From Metabacillus litoralis (GTDB taxonomy: Bacteria > Bacillota > Bacilli > Bacillales > Bacillaceae): DNA of 64,000 nt. Under the pieces are notes generated by a model. That model searched no databases, was not told the origin of the DNA, and worked only from the letters and a program-made list of their open reading frames with translations. Positions 27,287 through 37,227 of this stretch are shown in pieces. The first letter of the stretch is position 1. Each line of letters starts with the position of its first letter. The stretch covers positions 62,001-126,000 of the forward strand of contig NZ_JAIVKL010000014.1 in assembly GCF_020524045.1 (NCBI RefSeq). The letters run 5' to 3'. A program made the position numbers and the translations under genes.

Positions 27287-28711
27287 TTAATTTAATAGGA
27301 TCTTTCTGTTTTTCACAAAGTACCACAAATCTTTTAAAAATAGTACATTTAATATTAGTAACGGAATTAAGGCTAAGAGTATATTATGCATAAAATTAGT
27401 AATTTCAATAGATATGAGTGCATATATTGAAATTATGATTACCATTAAATATATACGAATTAATGGGTACTTTACTTTATAGTATTTTAATGATATCAGT
27501 GTTCGCAAAGTAAAAAATACAACGAAAGAAAATGCTGTAACAATGGAAGCACCGATTGCCCCAAAGTGCGGTACAATTAACGAATTCCCTAAAATATTTA
27601 CTCCACATGCTATTCCAGCTATGAATATATGCCAATTAATTTTCTTATAAAAGTTAATACCTATTACGGTTGTTTCTGAAATAGTATATAGAATTGGCAT
27701 GAATACTAAGAATGGCACAATTGATGCGGAATCCCGATAGTCGCTTCCTAATAAAATTACTATAATATCTTTAGCCGCAATACTAAAGATCGCTACTAAA
27801 AACATAAGGAACGAGACTACAATTGAAATATAACGAAAGAAATCTTTATCATCTGGGCGCTTTTCAAATTTTTCATAAGCAACAGGTGTCCAAAAAGTAG
27901 AAAATGTATGTCTAAATACCATAACAAGAATTACCAAGCGCATAGCTGCAGAATATAAACCTAGTTCTTCATAGGTACTCCATTGACGGATAGCTATTTT
28001 ATCAAATGCTTCAAACAACCATGATAGAAAAATTGTTAAAACAAAAGGTAAACCATATTTTAATATATCCTTTTGTGTATGCTTAGCCCCCTTTATTTTA
28101 AAGTTACTTAGTTTCCATAAAGATTTTCCGTAATAAATCGCAATTCCTACTGTTAAAATAAAAGTTGCAACTTTTGAAAAAACAAGAACCTCAAAATTCG
28201 GACCTATTAAATAGAAAAATATTAAAATCAGACTTAAGTAAAATAACTTCTGAAAAATCTGTAGTAATGAATATAAATTGCCCTTTTGTTGCATTCTTAT
28301 TACTAATTCACTAAAACGCAAAAATAATTGAGCCACTATGCCAAATGCTAGTGCTAATGCCAAAATAAAGCTTTCTTTTTCAAAAAGAAACGCAGTAATA
28401 GGTTTATAAAATAAAATAATCAATACTATAACAGTAAAAGAAGTTAAGACTGGAATACGTAAAGAATTATATAAAAGTACACCTCTTTTATTAGGTTGTT
28501 CTTCATAAAAGAAGCGAAGAAATGCTTGATCTGCACCAACAACTGTAATAATGAAACCTACTTGTATAAATATTTCAAACATTGAGGCCTTTCCAAGAAT
28601 AGTAGGTGAGAGTAGTCTAGTTATTACCATTGTAGTAAATAAACCTATTATTAAACCAACCCAGTTACCATAAGAAAACTTTAGAAATTTTTGTAATAAA
28701 TTTTCGTTCAT
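27287..28711 (-). CDS. Wzx-type polysaccharide flippase
   Basis: A 474-aa membrane protein with about twelve to fourteen hydrophobic helices and the MOP/polysaccharide transporter N-terminus (Y-G-N-W-V-G-L-I-I-G-L, then T-R-L-L-S-P-T-I-L-G). It should flip undecaprenyl-linked repeat units to the outer face, working with the Wzy polymerase at 30330. The gene lies among glycosyltransferases in the same orientation. Substrate specificity cannot be read from sequence. Confidence 0.87.
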   Translation of the reverse strand: MNENLLQKFLKFSYGNWVGLIIGLFTTMVITRLLSPTILGKASMFEIFIQVGFIITVVGADQAFLRFFYEEQPNKRGVLLYNSLRIPVLTSFTVIVLIILFYKPITAFLFEKESFILALALAFGIVAQLFLRFSELVIRMQQKGNLYSLLQIFQKLFYLSLILIFFYLIGPNFEVLVFSKVATFILTVGIAIYYGKSLWKLSNFKIKGAKHTQKDILKYGLPFVLTIFLSWLFEAFDKIAIRQWSTYEELGLYSAAMRLVILVMVFRHTFSTFWTPVAYEKFEKRPDDKDFFRYISIVVSFLMFLVAIFSIAAKDIIVILLGSDYRDSASIVPFLVFMPILYTISETTVIGINFYKKINWHIFIAGIACGVNILGNSLIVPHFGAIGASIVTAFSFVVFFTLRTLISLKYYKVKYPLIRIYLMVIIISIYALISIEITNFMHNILLALIPLLILNVLFLKDLWYFVKNRKILLN

Positions 28712-28985
28712 AATTAACCTACTCTATTAGAATTTTCATCATAGAACCTTATTGAATTTTTATACAAAGAAAACTGTATTCGATATTTGCAAATAGTTAT
28801 TTTAGTGATACCTTCTTACTACTTAGCAATGGCATCCTATCATTTCCATTTAAAAAACTTAACTATATTCTTCCATGAAAATATACTATATCAACCATTC
28901 TTTGTTATTAATGAATTTACGACATTATCAGCAAAAAAACACTCTAAAAATTAATATTAAAAGGTTTTATTCTTTTATTATAAAG

Positions 28986-30098
28986 TTAATCCTGTGGTTT
29001 ATTATTATTCCCACTATAGATAATTTCTAATTCCTTAACCGTTGTACTTACATCAAATCCTTTATTAATTATATCTAACCGTCTGTTATCTCTTTTATAG
29101 TTAAAGCTTTTTATAACTTCATCTGCCCAGTCTTCTATACCTATTTCTAATGGTAAATGTTTTATGAGGTTAGTTATATTAACTGACATAGGTACGCCTG
29201 TTGAGACTATAGTTTTTAATCCTGAAGCCTGAGATTCTACTGCTACTGTTCCGAATCCCTCAAACTCAGATGGGAATACAAATATATCCATAGCTTGATA
29301 GTAATCCCATACATTTTCCTTCTTACCCAAAAATACAACTTTATCTAACAGACCTTTTTCATTTGCTCTTTCTTTTATATTCATTTTAGTTGGTCCATCT
29401 CCTAAAAGAAGCAATCGACAGTTATTATAGCCTCTATTATCAATCTCATAAAGTAAATCTACTAAAAAATCATGATTTTTTGATTGAGTAAACCTACTCA
29501 CGTTTCCAATAACAAAGGAATCTTTAAGATTTAATTCTTTACGAACCCTCTGTCTCGTTTCAAGATTAAAAATAAAGTTATCGGTTCTTATACCATTATT
29601 AATTATTTTAAATGAACTCTTAGCACCAAACATCCATTCCCCTGCTTCTTTAGAACATGAAAAGTACGTATTAGAAAATGAAACAACTCTTTTTTTTAAA
29701 TACTCTCTGTAAAACAAAAACTTACTCTTAGTATCAAATTTTACAGTTCTAGAATGCATAATTCTTATGGGAATTTTACTTTTCTGTGCTTCTTCAAGGA
29801 CAAACTTTCCAGTTATTGGTGAATGACAATGCACAGCATCATATTTATGTTCTCTGAAAAATTTTTTTAATTCTAATCTAAACTTCACATAATTTTTTAT
29901 ATTGAATTTCGGTATTGTATAAACATTACCACCAAGTGTCTTAAATTCCATAATTAAACTGTTGTTATCATCCGGTGTAAGTTTAAGTAAATCGAATTGA
30001 TATTTACTCCTATCTATTTTGTGATACCAATCTATTAATCTTGATTCGATACCCCCATGATCAAAGCCTGGTACAAAGTGAAGAATTCGATATTTCAT
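28986..30098 (-). CDS. GT4 glycosyltransferase (EpsF-like)
   Basis: A 370-aa GT-B enzyme. N-terminal H-F-V-P-G-F-D-H-G-G-I-E-S-R is the sugar-acceptor loop of GT4 proteins, and the C-terminal F-P-S-E-F-E-G-F-G-T-V-A-V-E-S-Q-A-S-G motif binds the nucleotide sugar. It is a close paralogue of the gene at 31679 (same H-S-R/H-S-H and C-S-K-E-A-G-E-W segments), so the locus has two related transferases probably making different links of one repeat unit. It uses an AAAGGAATTT site before ATG. Confidence 0.87.
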   Translation of the reverse strand: MKYRILHFVPGFDHGGIESRLIDWYHKIDRSKYQFDLLKLTPDDNNSLIMEFKTLGGNVYTIPKFNIKNYVKFRLELKKFFREHKYDAVHCHSPITGKFVLEEAQKSKIPIRIMHSRTVKFDTKSKFLFYREYLKKRVVSFSNTYFSCSKEAGEWMFGAKSSFKIINNGIRTDNFIFNLETRQRVRKELNLKDSFVIGNVSRFTQSKNHDFLVDLLYEIDNRGYNNCRLLLLGDGPTKMNIKERANEKGLLDKVVFLGKKENVWDYYQAMDIFVFPSEFEGFGTVAVESQASGLKTIVSTGVPMSVNITNLIKHLPLEIGIEDWADEVIKSFNYKRDNRRLDIINKGFDVSTTVKELEIIYSGNNNKPQD

Positions 30099-30329
30099 AT
30101 GAAATTCCTTTCTATCAAAAATTTTAAAAAAACCAGAGAGATAACCTTCTTTTGTAGCTTAGATTACAGTATGATTTACTATGTCTTTTTAGTAAATCAA
30201 CAGTGAATTAAATTATAAAAAGTATCCTGTAGTTAAAGAATAAAAGCAATTATTAATAATTGCTTTTACTTTAAGGATAAATATTCTATACTATAAAAAC
30301 TGAAAGTTAAGTTATTTTAAAAAGTGCTG

Positions 30330-31685
30330 TCACGGAATAATATCAACCTTTATTGTGGGTTCTCTTCTATATAGCACTCCAATGATTGCTAATATCGTAA
30401 AAAACCTAAGATCAAAGAAGCCTGGAGATACACATGAACCTACTAGGGAAAGAGTTATTACCCATAACAAAGAATCCATCTTTTTTGACTTTACGATTTT
30501 AAAGATATTATAGACAATAATAATATAGCAAATAGCAATTACTATTCCAGATTGTCCTAATATATTTATTAATGCGAAGTGAGGAACCACACTGCCAACC
30601 GCTACCAATTGATCACCAAAATCATAACCATATCCTACTAATGGTGATTTTACAATAGCCTTTAAAGTCAGTATTACTGGCTCAAACCTACCGTTGTTTT
30701 CAGATAATATATTGGTAAGTCCACTAATATTTGTTCTGGTTGCACTTAAAATGTTTATTCCTATTGATATACCTACTATTAAAAATAATAAAATATAAAT
30801 TTTATTTTTAAGGTTTGACGAAAATACTAAATATATAAACATAACAACTGATAATGATATAATACCAGCTCGAGCTGTGCTTAATGTCATAGCTAATATT
30901 ATTAAGATTGAAAGTGTAAACCTCATTCTCTTTTTCAATAATATAAGAAAAAGTATGGCTGTTGACATGTATACTGTAATTCCGCTCATATCAAAAAATA
31001 AAAAACTTAAATATACTCTTCCTCCACCGTAAAATTCCATTCTAAATAATTCTGCTGATAAATGATGAAAAGTAAAATATTGCAATATTATGCCAATTGA
31101 AGAAAATATCACTCCAAATATATAAAAATTAACTAATTCATGGTACTCTTGCTTAACTAAATTATTTCTGTGAATAATTGCTCCTAAAACTCCTAACAAA
31201 AAAGTTAGATAGGATAAAAATTCTTTAAATCCTTCAATTAAATTCCCCGATACCATTAATGGTATCACGCTTGCTAAAACTAACCAAATAAGTAAAGAAC
31301 TCCATTGAGGCAAAACTTTTGTTTTATCTTTTAATATTTTTAATAAGCTTCCAATTATAAATATTATAAGAATAATATAGAACCATGGTAATGGTATTTC
31401 AGCATAAGAACCACCAAAAACATTTCTAAAGGAAATAGGCATTGATATACATAGTAACGCAACTAAAGAACCAATAATACTCATTCTTCTCTTACATAAT
31501 TTATATATTTTTATTATTAATAGTGTGCTTAAAAAAAACACAAAAAGTTTAACAACTATTGAACTTACATCATATGCTAAACTTACAGTAATATATAGCA
31601 TTGAAATATATAAATATACAATTCTAGATACTGTGTTTTTTTGTTTTTTATCAAAATCACTTCTGATCAATGAATTACTTACCAT
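30330..31685 (-). CDS. Wzy-type O-antigen/EPS polymerase
   Basis: About 451 aa with ten or more hydrophobic helices and a large extracytoplasmic loop, ending in a short basic tail: the general Wzy/O-antigen ligase-like pattern. The ATG at 31685 overlaps the stop of the preceding glycosyltransferase (ATGGTAA), indicating coupling; the TTG at 31694 is less likely. It would polymerise lipid-linked repeat units outside the membrane. Wzy proteins share little sequence, so the call depends on topology and neighbours. Confidence 0.8.
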   Translation of the reverse strand: MVSNSLIRSDFDKKQKNTVSRIVYLYISMLYITVSLAYDVSSIVVKLFVFFLSTLLIIKIYKLCKRRMSIIGSLVALLCISMPISFRNVFGGSYAEIPLPWFYIILIIFIIGSLLKILKDKTKVLPQWSSLLIWLVLASVIPLMVSGNLIEGFKEFLSYLTFLLGVLGAIIHRNNLVKQEYHELVNFYIFGVIFSSIGIILQYFTFHHLSAELFRMEFYGGGRVYLSFLFFDMSGITVYMSTAILFLILLKKRMRFTLSILIILAMTLSTARAGIISLSVVMFIYLVFSSNLKNKIYILLFLIVGISIGINILSATRTNISGLTNILSENNGRFEPVILTLKAIVKSPLVGYGYDFGDQLVAVGSVVPHFALINILGQSGIVIAICYIIIVYNIFKIVKSKKMDSLLWVITLSLVGSCVSPGFFDLRFFTILAIIGVLYRREPTIKVDIIP

Positions 31686-32794
31686 CGTAAACAAACCTTT
31701 AAATAGAAATCTTTAACCCATTCTGCAGTGTTCACAATATCGTATCCAGATTTTTCCACCACATCGTATAAATCTAGCCTTTCGTATTCTAAATATTTTA
31801 ATACTACATCAGCCCATTCACAAGATCTCTTCTTCAGCGATATAAATTCAACTAAATTTGTAATGGATACTTCCTTCGGTACACCTTTAGATACCAGACA
31901 TTGTAATCCTGCAGTTTGCGCCTCAATTACAACAATGCCAAGTCCCTCATACAAGGATGGAAAGAGAAAAATATCTATTGCTTGTAGTAATTCTGGAATA
32001 TCAGAACGCACACCTGCAAAAATCACATGATCAGTTAACCCTAGGTCATTAACCTTTTTCTCAATTGATTGACGTAAATCACCCTCACCGATTAACATTA
32101 GGACAGAATTACTATGTTTTTCATGAACTGCCTTAAAAATGTCAACTATAAAATCATGATTTTTCGGATTATTGAATCTACCAACATGACCAACGACAAA
32201 TTTATCTCCGAGTTCAAATTCTTTTCTTCTCTTTTCCCTTAGTTCGGTATTAAAGACAAAATCTTTAGTACTGATGGCATTTTTCAAAATATGAAAATTA
32301 CTCTTTCTGCAAGTTTTATTGCCAAAAAGCCATTCTCCAGCCTCTTTAGAACAAGCAAGGAAATGATCAGCAACATATCTAATAGGATATTGAAATATAT
32401 TTTTTATAATTGCAGGTACACCATTCCCAGAAGATGTACTATGGCTATGTGCAACTGTAACTATGCCATACTTCTTCGCTATTTTGAGATAGATATATGC
32501 TGTACTCCTAACGTGGCCATGGACTATTTTATATTCTGGATGGTCATCAAAAAAACATTTCCACTTTTTTTTATAAATCATGTGATTTTTACCGTTATAG
32601 GCTGGTATCCGAAAAATTCTTCCACCTAGATTTTTTATTTCATCATCAAAGGCACACTTGTCTTCGGTGTGTACTATAAAATCAAACTGAATCAAAGATC
32701 TATCTATATTACGGTACAGATTCATTATCATAGTTTCTGCACCACCCCTATTCATTTGAGCAAAAACCTGCAAGATTCTAATAGGCACAGACAT
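31679..32794 (-). CDS. GT4 glycosyltransferase (EpsF-like)
   Basis: A 371-aa GT-B protein with M-N-R-G-G-A-E-T-M-I-M-N near 14-25, V-A-H-S-H-S-T, and F-P-S-L-Y-E-G-L-G-I-V-V-I-E-A-Q-T-A-G in the donor-binding half. It resembles B. subtilis EpsF. The start codon overlaps the stop of the preceding epimerase gene (TAATG) and its stop overlaps wzy, so three genes are translationally linked. The donor sugar might be the UDP-HexNAc derivative made by the two genes upstream. Confidence 0.87.
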   Translation of the reverse strand: MSVPIRILQVFAQMNRGGAETMIMNLYRNIDRSLIQFDFIVHTEDKCAFDDEIKNLGGRIFRIPAYNGKNHMIYKKKWKCFFDDHPEYKIVHGHVRSTAYIYLKIAKKYGIVTVAHSHSTSSGNGVPAIIKNIFQYPIRYVADHFLACSKEAGEWLFGNKTCRKSNFHILKNAISTKDFVFNTELREKRRKEFELGDKFVVGHVGRFNNPKNHDFIVDIFKAVHEKHSNSVLMLIGEGDLRQSIEKKVNDLGLTDHVIFAGVRSDIPELLQAIDIFLFPSLYEGLGIVVIEAQTAGLQCLVSKGVPKEVSITNLVEFISLKKRSCEWADVVLKYLEYERLDLYDVVEKSGYDIVNTAEWVKDFYLKVCLRW

Positions 32795-33768
32795 TACAAA
32801 TTCTCCTTATACCACTCAATTGCTTCCACAATCCCCTGTTCAAAACTCCACTCAGGATTATATCCTAACAAATCTTTCGCTTTAGTTATATCAGCATTAC
32901 TATGTTTAATATCACCTATTCGATCTGGTCCAAAAATCGGTTGAATATCTTTCTCTAATGCATTCATTAACTTCATATAGATATCAATTAAAAACTCTCT
33001 TCCACCATAGGCTATATTAAAAGCGTGTCCTGCTGCCTCGTGTGATGCCATACAAGCTTTTAAGTTTGCCTCAATCACATTTTCAATGTAAGTAAAGTCT
33101 CTACTCTGCTGACCATCTCCATTAATTGTTGGTACCTCATCATTGAGTAATTGCTTAATTAATTTGGGAATAACTGCTGCATAGGCACCATTTGGATCTT
33201 GTCTTCTACCAAATACATTAAAATAACGCATCCCATAAGTATCAAGACCGTACAATTTTTTGTAGAGTTTTCCATATTCCTCATTTACACTTTTGGTAAG
33301 AGCATAAGGTGACAATACATTCCCCTCCCTACCTTCCATTTTTGGGAGATTTGGCTCATCACCATATACAGATGAGCTTGATGCATAAACAAATTTCTTT
33401 ACACCGGTTTGCCTTGCTGCTTCCATCATATTTAAAGTACCTTTTATGTTTACCTCTTCATAAAACAAAGGCATCTCAATACTTCTTGGCACGCTCCCCC
33501 ACGCAGCTTGATTTAATACATAATCAATTCCCTCACAGGCTTTAAAGCATGTATCAATATCACGAATATCTCCTTCGAGAAAGTCATAATTAGGATTGTT
33601 TAAAAACTCTTCTACATTCTCTTTTTTACCAGTTGAAAAATTATCAAGCCCTCTAACCTTATAACCTAATTTAAGGATTGCTTCTACTAAATTAGATCCT
33701 ATAAAACCTGCTGATCCAGTGACTAAAAATGTACTACCTTCTGGGAATTTCAGATTATCATATCCCAT
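32794..33768 (-). CDS. UDP-HexNAc(A) 4-epimerase (WbpP/TviC-like)
   Basis: A 324-aa extended SDR. G-S-A-G-F-I-G-S-N binds NAD, Y-A-L-T-K is the catalytic Tyr/Lys pair, and L-N-Q-A-A-W-G-S-V-P-R-S and G-D-G-Q-Q-S-R-D-F-T-Y match the WbpP/TviC subgroup that accepts N-acetylated sugars. The ATG at 33768 has GGAGG 8 nt upstream; the reading from TTG at 33783 is less likely. It lies directly after the TviB-like dehydrogenase, as in Vi-antigen loci, so UDP-GalNAcA is the likely product. Confidence 0.85.
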   Translation of the reverse strand: MGYDNLKFPEGSTFLVTGSAGFIGSNLVEAILKLGYKVRGLDNFSTGKKENVEEFLNNPNYDFLEGDIRDIDTCFKACEGIDYVLNQAAWGSVPRSIEMPLFYEEVNIKGTLNMMEAARQTGVKKFVYASSSSVYGDEPNLPKMEGREGNVLSPYALTKSVNEEYGKLYKKLYGLDTYGMRYFNVFGRRQDPNGAYAAVIPKLIKQLLNDEVPTINGDGQQSRDFTYIENVIEANLKACMASHEAAGHAFNIAYGGREFLIDIYMKLMNALEKDIQPIFGPDRIGDIKHSNADITKAKDLLGYNPEWSFEQGIVEAIEWYKENL

Positions 33769-33770
33769 TT

Positions 33771-35153
33771 TTATAACCTCCAATATACAAATCCTTTATC
33801 GTCTGCATCTTTCCTATTAAATATCCCTTTAAGATCCATCAGTACACAATCTTTTCTGGACTTACCTATAACAAAATCAGATGTTGCAGCTACTTCATTC
33901 ATGTATTCTGAATTTATATATCTATTTGATTCAAACATCATTTTTACATCTTCCAATTGAATAGCTTTAAATTCATCGTGTGGAACTGCAAAAATTACCG
34001 CATCCATATCTTTTATATCTTCAATTTCACTAAGTTTTATTCTATATTCATTCCATAAATCTTCTTTATCAGCTGAAGGATCAACTACTTTGACGTCTAT
34101 TCCGTACTCTTCTAATTCTTTTATTACGTCGACTACTTTTGTGTTACGAACATCCGGACAATTCTCTTTAAACGTAACACCAAATATAGCTACTTTCGCA
34201 CCATTAATTTGCTTATTTGCTTTAATCATTTTCTTTACTGTACTTTCAGCAACATATTTACCCATATCATCATTTATTTTTCTTCCTGAAAGGATAATTT
34301 GAGAATGGTAACCCATTTGCTCTGCTTTATAAGTTAGGTAGTATGGGTCAACTCCTATACAATGACCACCAACCAACCCTGGTGAGAAGTTAAGGAAGTT
34401 CCACTTTGTCCCAGCTGCTTCTAGTACAGATTTTGTATCAATTCCCATTTTATTAAAGATGATAGAAAGCTCATTCATAAAAGCTATATTAATATCGCGC
34501 TGAGAATTCTCTATGACTTTTGCGGCTTCAGCTACTTTAATACTAGCTGCTTTGTACACACCAGCATCAACAACCAACTCATAAACTTTTGCTGCAGTAT
34601 CTAATGTTTCTTCATCTTGGCCTGCTACAACTTTTATAATAGTCTCTAGTCTATGAATTTTATCACCAGGATTAATTCGCTCTGGTGAATAACCAACTTT
34701 AAAATCCAAGCCGCACTTAAGTCCGGACTCTCTTTCTAATATAGGGACACAGATATCTTCAGTTACACCCGGATACACTGTAGATTCAAAGACAACTATT
34801 GAGCCTTTTGTCAAGTTTCTACCCAAGGTGCGGCTCGCAGATTCTATAGGTGTTAAATCAGGTGTATGATCATCTTTTACAGGTGTAGGGACTGCAACAA
34901 TATGAAACTTTGCTTCTCTAAGTCTAGCTTCATCTGATGAAAAATCAACTGTTGTATTCTTAATTACTTCATTTCCCACTTCTTTTGTAGGATCAATACC
35001 ATTCTTATAAAGTTCGATTTTGGGTTTACTAACATCAAAGCCAATTACTTCGACTTTTTTTGCAAAGGCAACAGCAATAGGCATACCAACATAGCCTAAT
35101 CCAACTATGGATATTTTCTCTTCTTTATTAACGATTTTCTCGTATAAGTTCAT
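33771..35153 (-). CDS. UDP-N-acetylglucosamine 6-dehydrogenase (TviB/WbpO-like)
   Basis: A 460-aa nucleotide-sugar dehydrogenase. The NAD site is G-L-G-Y-V-G-M-P at 18-25, the catalytic Cys lies in G-G-H-C-I-G-V-D-P-Y-Y-L-T, and the central S-P-E-R-I-N-P-G-D and C-terminal F-K-E-N-C-P-D-V-R-N-T-K-V are diagnostic. G-H-C-I-G-V-D-P-Y-Y-L marks the subgroup oxidising UDP-HexNAc (TviB/WbpO) more than UDP-glucose. It performs a two-step, NAD-dependent oxidation at C6 and is paired with the epimerase gene just downstream. Confidence 0.88.
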   Translation of the reverse strand: MNLYEKIVNKEEKISIVGLGYVGMPIAVAFAKKVEVIGFDVSKPKIELYKNGIDPTKEVGNEVIKNTTVDFSSDEARLREAKFHIVAVPTPVKDDHTPDLTPIESASRTLGRNLTKGSIVVFESTVYPGVTEDICVPILERESGLKCGLDFKVGYSPERINPGDKIHRLETIIKVVAGQDEETLDTAAKVYELVVDAGVYKAASIKVAEAAKVIENSQRDINIAFMNELSIIFNKMGIDTKSVLEAAGTKWNFLNFSPGLVGGHCIGVDPYYLTYKAEQMGYHSQIILSGRKINDDMGKYVAESTVKKMIKANKQINGAKVAIFGVTFKENCPDVRNTKVVDVIKELEEYGIDVKVVDPSADKEDLWNEYRIKLSEIEDIKDMDAVIFAVPHDEFKAIQLEDVKMMFESNRYINSEYMNEVAATSDFVIGKSRKDCVLMDLKGIFNRKDADDKGFVYWRL

Positions 35154-35167
35154 GATTATTTCTCCTT

Positions 35168-36277
35168 TTAAATTAGGTTCATTTCTTTCATAATTGACTG
35201 GTTTATTTTTTTTACATCATATTTATTAATTGCAATTCTCAAACTTTCTCCACCCATTTTCTTACATAACTCTTGGTTTGTTATCAGGGTTTCCATCTTC
35301 TCTATCAAATCCTGGACATCTTTAACTTTTACAAGATAACCATTTATTTCATTTATTACAGTTTCTCTACAACCAGGAGCATCACTCGTAATAATGGGTC
35401 TTCCCATCGCCATAGCTTCTAAAACAGTTTTGGGAGTACCTTCATGATAAGATGGTAAAACAAATGTGCTACATTGAGAGATATATGGTCTTACATCCTC
35501 TTGTTCTCCAAAATATTCTATTATCCCATTTTCTATATAAGGGTTTAGTTCTTCCGGTTTTAAGGCAGAAGGATTACTATCAAAAGGGCCAACTAGCAAA
35601 CACCGAACCTCCGGATAATTTGCTTTAACTATTTTACAAGCTTCTAAATATTCCATTATCCCTTTATCCTTGATAAGTCTTCCTATAAATAGAAAGGTTG
35701 GATTAATAGGTAATGGAGTTGGTTTGAATTTTTCTAGATTAACTCCGGAACCATTTATAATGACAGCCTTATCTTCCTTTATCAAACCATTTAGTATAAA
35801 CTCATTTTTATCATCTTGATTTTGAAAGAACACAATTTTGCTTGATTTACAAGCAGCCCGGTATTGGATATTCATTATTGTTTTTACTATATTATTTTTA
35901 AATCCTCTTCCTCTGAATATTGATCCAAGTCCCGCTATTAAAGGATAAACTTCAGATATACCATTCATCTTTGCAGCTAAGCATCCATAAACAACCGTCT
36001 TGGCTTGGTAAGAAAATATCTTATCAGGCTTTTCCTTCTTCATAAATGATTGAAGAGACATCAAAGTTTTTAAATCTTTTAATGGATTTATTCCATTCCG
36101 TTCAACATATAGTTGCCTATAATCAATATTGTGTTCTTCAAATCTTTTCTTCCAATCTGCTTCAGGCTCAGAGCCTAGTGCAATTACGGTATGCCCTGCT
36201 TTTATAAAATCTTTCATCATATCCATACGAAACCAAAACAATGATGATGTGTGGCTTGAAAGTACAGCGATTTTCAT
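35168..36277 (-). CDS. GT4 glycosyltransferase (EpsD-like)
   Basis: Starts M-K-I-A-V-L-S-S-H-T-S-S-L-F-W-F-R at 36277 behind GGAG; an ORF call from 36295 adds six residues. The protein (369 aa) has a two-domain GT4 build with F-I-G-R-L-I-K-D-K-G and L-P-S-Y-H-E-G-T-P-K-T-V-L-E-A-M-A-M-G-R-P in the donor half. B. subtilis EpsD and capsular CapM-like transferases are the closest known relatives. It follows an SDR-type gene and precedes the TviB-like gene. Confidence 0.87.
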   Translation of the reverse strand: MKIAVLSSHTSSLFWFRMDMMKDFIKAGHTVIALGSEPEADWKKRFEEHNIDYRQLYVERNGINPLKDLKTLMSLQSFMKKEKPDKIFSYQAKTVVYGCLAAKMNGISEVYPLIAGLGSIFRGRGFKNNIVKTIMNIQYRAACKSSKIVFFQNQDDKNEFILNGLIKEDKAVIINGSGVNLEKFKPTPLPINPTFLFIGRLIKDKGIMEYLEACKIVKANYPEVRCLLVGPFDSNPSALKPEELNPYIENGIIEYFGEQEDVRPYISQCSTFVLPSYHEGTPKTVLEAMAMGRPIITSDAPGCRETVINEINGYLVKVKDVQDLIEKMETLITNQELCKKMGGESLRIAINKYDVKKINQSIMKEMNLI

Positions 36278-36299
36278 ATTAATACTCCTACTCATATGA

Positions 36300-37199
36300 C
36301 TAATTTCTAGTACTCTGTAAATACTCTTTAACTTCTAATTGTATTCCTTTTTCAAAAGTCATAGGATTAAATCCAAAATCATTTTTCGCTTTATCATGGG
36401 AATAATTTCTATCTTCTCCCATTCTTTGAACTCTTTCTATATAATCAATCTTACCTAACGTTAGAATTTTAAGAGCCCTTGCCATCAGTACACCTAAACT
36501 TATAGGTATGCTGATGTAAGCTGTTTTCCTGTTTAGTTCTTTACTAATTATCTTGAATGCATCAATCATTTTAACTGGCTTTTCACCGGATAGATCGTAA
36601 TCTTTCCCGTCAGTTTCTTCTGGAGACATTAAAACAGTGAAGAACGCTTTCCCTAAATCTCTGGCGTTTACTGGTTGGATTACACTTTTTCCACCACTGA
36701 TGACAGGCATTACTCTAAGTTTATCTATCATTTTTATAAACTTACTTATATTTTTATCACATAGATCTCCATAAATCATAGAAGGCCTTAGAATCGTAAT
36801 ACTAGTAGGACAATCAGATTCTTTTTTATATTCTCTAATCTCTTTTTCAATTTTCTTATAACCTTCAGAAGCATACTTAAATTCTGAATAAATGCCTGTA
36901 GTGTGTACTAATATGACTCTTTTTACTTTTTTCTTTATAGCAGATTTAACTATCATTGGAGAATGGTGAATATTATAAATATGCATTACAGTTTCTACTC
37001 CAGTCATCGCACTCTCAATGAATTCTGGATCGTTTATATCCCCAATAATTTTTTCTATATCCAAAAAACTTTTATCCAATTTTGATGTGTTTGAAGTTCC
37101 CCTAACAACACACCGGATAGGACCTTTATATTTATTATTAATAAGTTCTTGTAAAAAATAACTACCTGTATGACCAGTGATTCCTGTGACTAGAAGCAT
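36300..37199 (-). CDS. NAD(P)-dependent epimerase/reductase (atypical SDR)
   Basis: A 299-aa Rossmann protein with G-I-T-G-H-T-G-S-Y near the N-terminus and a V-H-T-T-G-I-Y-S-E-F / Y-K-K segment in place of a clean catalytic Tyr-x-x-x-Lys. It belongs to the loose NmrA-like/atypical SDR group frequent in EPS loci, possibly a 4-reductase acting on a 4-keto sugar made by EpsC (WbpV/FnlB-like role). It is placed between the sugar transferase and the EpsD-like transferase. Substrate not determined. Confidence 0.7.
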   Translation of the reverse strand: MLLVTGITGHTGSYFLQELINNKYKGPIRCVVRGTSNTSKLDKSFLDIEKIIGDINDPEFIESAMTGVETVMHIYNIHHSPMIVKSAIKKKVKRVILVHTTGIYSEFKYASEGYKKIEKEIREYKKESDCPTSITILRPSMIYGDLCDKNISKFIKMIDKLRVMPVISGGKSVIQPVNARDLGKAFFTVLMSPEETDGKDYDLSGEKPVKMIDAFKIISKELNRKTAYISIPISLGVLMARALKILTLGKIDYIERVQRMGEDRNYSHDKAKNDFGFNPMTFEKGIQLEVKEYLQSTRN

Positions 37200-37227
37200 C
37201 TTAACACCTCAATTATCTTATTTAACT

